64,000 nt of DNA from Gautieria morchelliformis (Eukaryota > Basidiomycota > Agaricomycetes > Gomphales > Gomphaceae): positions 1-64,000 of the forward strand of contig WHVA01000515.1 of assembly GCA_015179125.1 (NCBI GenBank), given 5' to 3'. Of this stretch, positions 62,610-64,000 are shown piece by piece. The notes below the pieces were generated by a model. It was given only the letters and a program-made list of their open reading frames with translations, searched no databases and was not told where the DNA came from. Positions within the stretch are counted from its first letter, which is position 1. Every line of letters begins with the position of its first letter. Position numbers and translations under genes: made by a program.

Positions 62610-62960
62610 GCCCGCCCGCCAACGGGGAGCTAGCAAGTGCTACCTTCGCTTCCGAGTCGCCTCTGATCTGCTTCTCTTTCCAATATCTTCCGATTTCCGC
62701 TTGCTCAAGTTGCTTCTCGGCATGTTTCATGTTTCCCCTGCACTCTACTAGTACGGGTATGAGCCACTCTTCACTTTGACTCCCCTTAGGCGTTCGTGGC
62801 CTTCTCCGCTTCTCTTCTTCATCTGCTCTTTCATTTCCCTCTACCCCTTCGTGACCTCGCACCCGTGCCCATCTCACTGGCATTAGGTCCGTCGTCACGG
62901 TCCCGGGAGCCGGCTGCTGTGCGACTACCCCTTCGATCTGCTTGCGACGCGCGTTTATTT
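62610..62960 (-). pseudogene. RNase H C-terminal remnant of a retroelement
   Basis: The minus strand reads PVRWARVRGHEGVEGNERAD, the signature end of retroelement RNase H (usual form W.PGH.G..GNE.AD..A), followed by EEEKRR and a helical stretch, EQAEIGRYWKEKQ. In non-LTR elements of basidiomycetes this motif is followed by a basic segment and a DPSLP-like motif; here KVDPSIP appears at the same place, inside the 57-bp array. No reverse transcriptase part was recognised, and stops occur upstream near 62950. Confidence 0.65.
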
Positions 62961-64000
62961 ATGTATTGGCCCGATACTGCTGCAGATATGACCGTGACCT
63001 GGCTCAGGGGAGTGGGGATGGGGGACAGAAAGACTGTCAGGGGTGGGAGGGGCCCAACTGGATATGCTGATGCTAAGCGGTGGGGACAGGGATAATGTTA
63101 CGATATGATCCTTCGAAAGGCTGACGGAGCTTGGGAGTGAAACCTGAGGTAAGGTCTGAGGTTACAGAGTGAGGTTCGGATGGGGAGGTCAGAGTGGGAC
63201 TTGGCTTCAGCTTATGTGCTGCACCGGCCCTAAGATAGTGGACACCAGGAACCAGCAACCTTTATGTAAGCGAGCAGGCAGTAGCAGCCGCCTTCCAACA
63301 TCCTCAATTCCACCCACATACATTAAGTTCTGACTTATTTGAGTCCTAGGAGTGTCTCTCAATATGTCTAGTTTGAATTTGTAGGTAAGGGTTTAGCTAA
63401 ATAATGCAGGGTAGCTGAGTTATACACAAGTGCAGACTAAGAAATTGTTTCCAAATACTTTATTTTGTGTTTTGGAACTGTTTGGGACACATTTTGTATT
63501 TTCCAACCGCAACATTTGGCGCGTCATGTGACATGATTTGTCAGCTTTCTCAGCGCTTGGATGTTGGCGCTCAGTGACAGATGACCATTCTGGGAGGTCA
63601 CATGCCACATGACACAGTGAATTGGTCAAACATAGGCAGAGTCCCTTGCCCAGTAACATATTATCAAGTCAATCAAACGTATAGTAATTAGATACAAAAT
63701 TTACACTTCTCTATATCAAAACTAGGTGGGTACCCGCACTTCGCATGGGAGTTTAGGTCAAATGCATCAGTAAGGTCAAATGCATTGGGGTAAATAAAAT
63801 GTACCATGTACAATATATCCTCTTCTCATGTTTCCCATGCCCCCTTTATGTCATGTGCTCCCTGTGTGTATATACTCACAAGGTGTGATGATTATAAGCA
63901 TTTTCACCATCCATATGGGATGTTCATATATACCTATCATCTACTTCATAAAGGTCTGGGTCATATGCCTCATTATCAGCTGGGGTGCCCAAGGTGCAGG
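62961..64000. other. No gene recognised
   Basis: Low-content, partly AT-rich. Short direct repeat GGTCAAATGCAT(C/T) at about 63753 and 63775. No domain-bearing frame. Confidence 0.35.

Noticed and set aside
62391-62779. Three overlapping plus-strand frames with 19-residue repeats
   Set aside because: All come from the 57-bp array. The minus strand carries the recognisable RNase H remnant.

Overview
The window looks like a repeat-rich stretch of a filamentous fungal genome, most probably an agaricomycete (mushroom-forming basidiomycete). The support is short GT-AG introns of about 40-80 nt inside coherent genes, F-box proteins and a multi-exon cytochrome P450 in a style typical of that class, and a transposon load (Ty3/gypsy chromovirus, Ty1/copia, PIF/Harbinger, Tc1/mariner-type, CACTA-type MITE) usual for these genomes. 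I cannot name a genus. Everything was read by eye; family calls rest on motifs, not on searches.

Layout. 1-10.5 kb is a graveyard of repeats: an LTR at the left edge, decayed genes, a Tc1/mariner-type transposase that has lost its catalytic Glu codon, a gypsy integrase fragment, a casein-kinase-I-like fragment, a solo LTR with target-site duplication (TSD), and a hairpin CACTA-type MITE. 10.9-25.5 kb is the main host-gene island: a long minus-strand Ser/Pro-rich gene with acidic WDD motifs, a small double-stranded-RNA-binding protein, a cytochrome P450 and an F-box protein. 25.9-30.2 kb has almost no convincing genes but a dense run of long inverted repeats. 30.7-51.3 kb is a retrotransposon block: a copia solo LTR, a 51-copy 17-bp minisatellite, a copia element with both LTRs, a further LTR, extra ORFs downstream of a gypsy polyprotein, the gypsy element itself broken by a solo LTR, and another solo LTR. 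51.5-54.2 kb is a decayed Harbinger transposase and Myb-like gene pair. 54.9-56.3 kb is a second intact F-box gene with a broken partial duplicate behind it. 56.7-64 kb holds more hairpins, GC-rich low-complexity ORFs, tandem repeats and an RNase H remnant of a retroelement.

How it fits together. I see no gene cluster encoding one pathway. The intact-looking genes (P450, two F-box proteins, dsRNA-binding protein, the long Ser/Pro-rich protein) are separate. The rest records transposition and decay: five LTRs stand alone between perfect 5-bp duplications, and nearly every transposon gene carries a stop, frameshift or lost catalytic residue. The least explained signal is the number of near-perfect 30-45 bp inverted repeats in gene-poor DNA, possible sources of hairpin RNAs or products of foldback elements.
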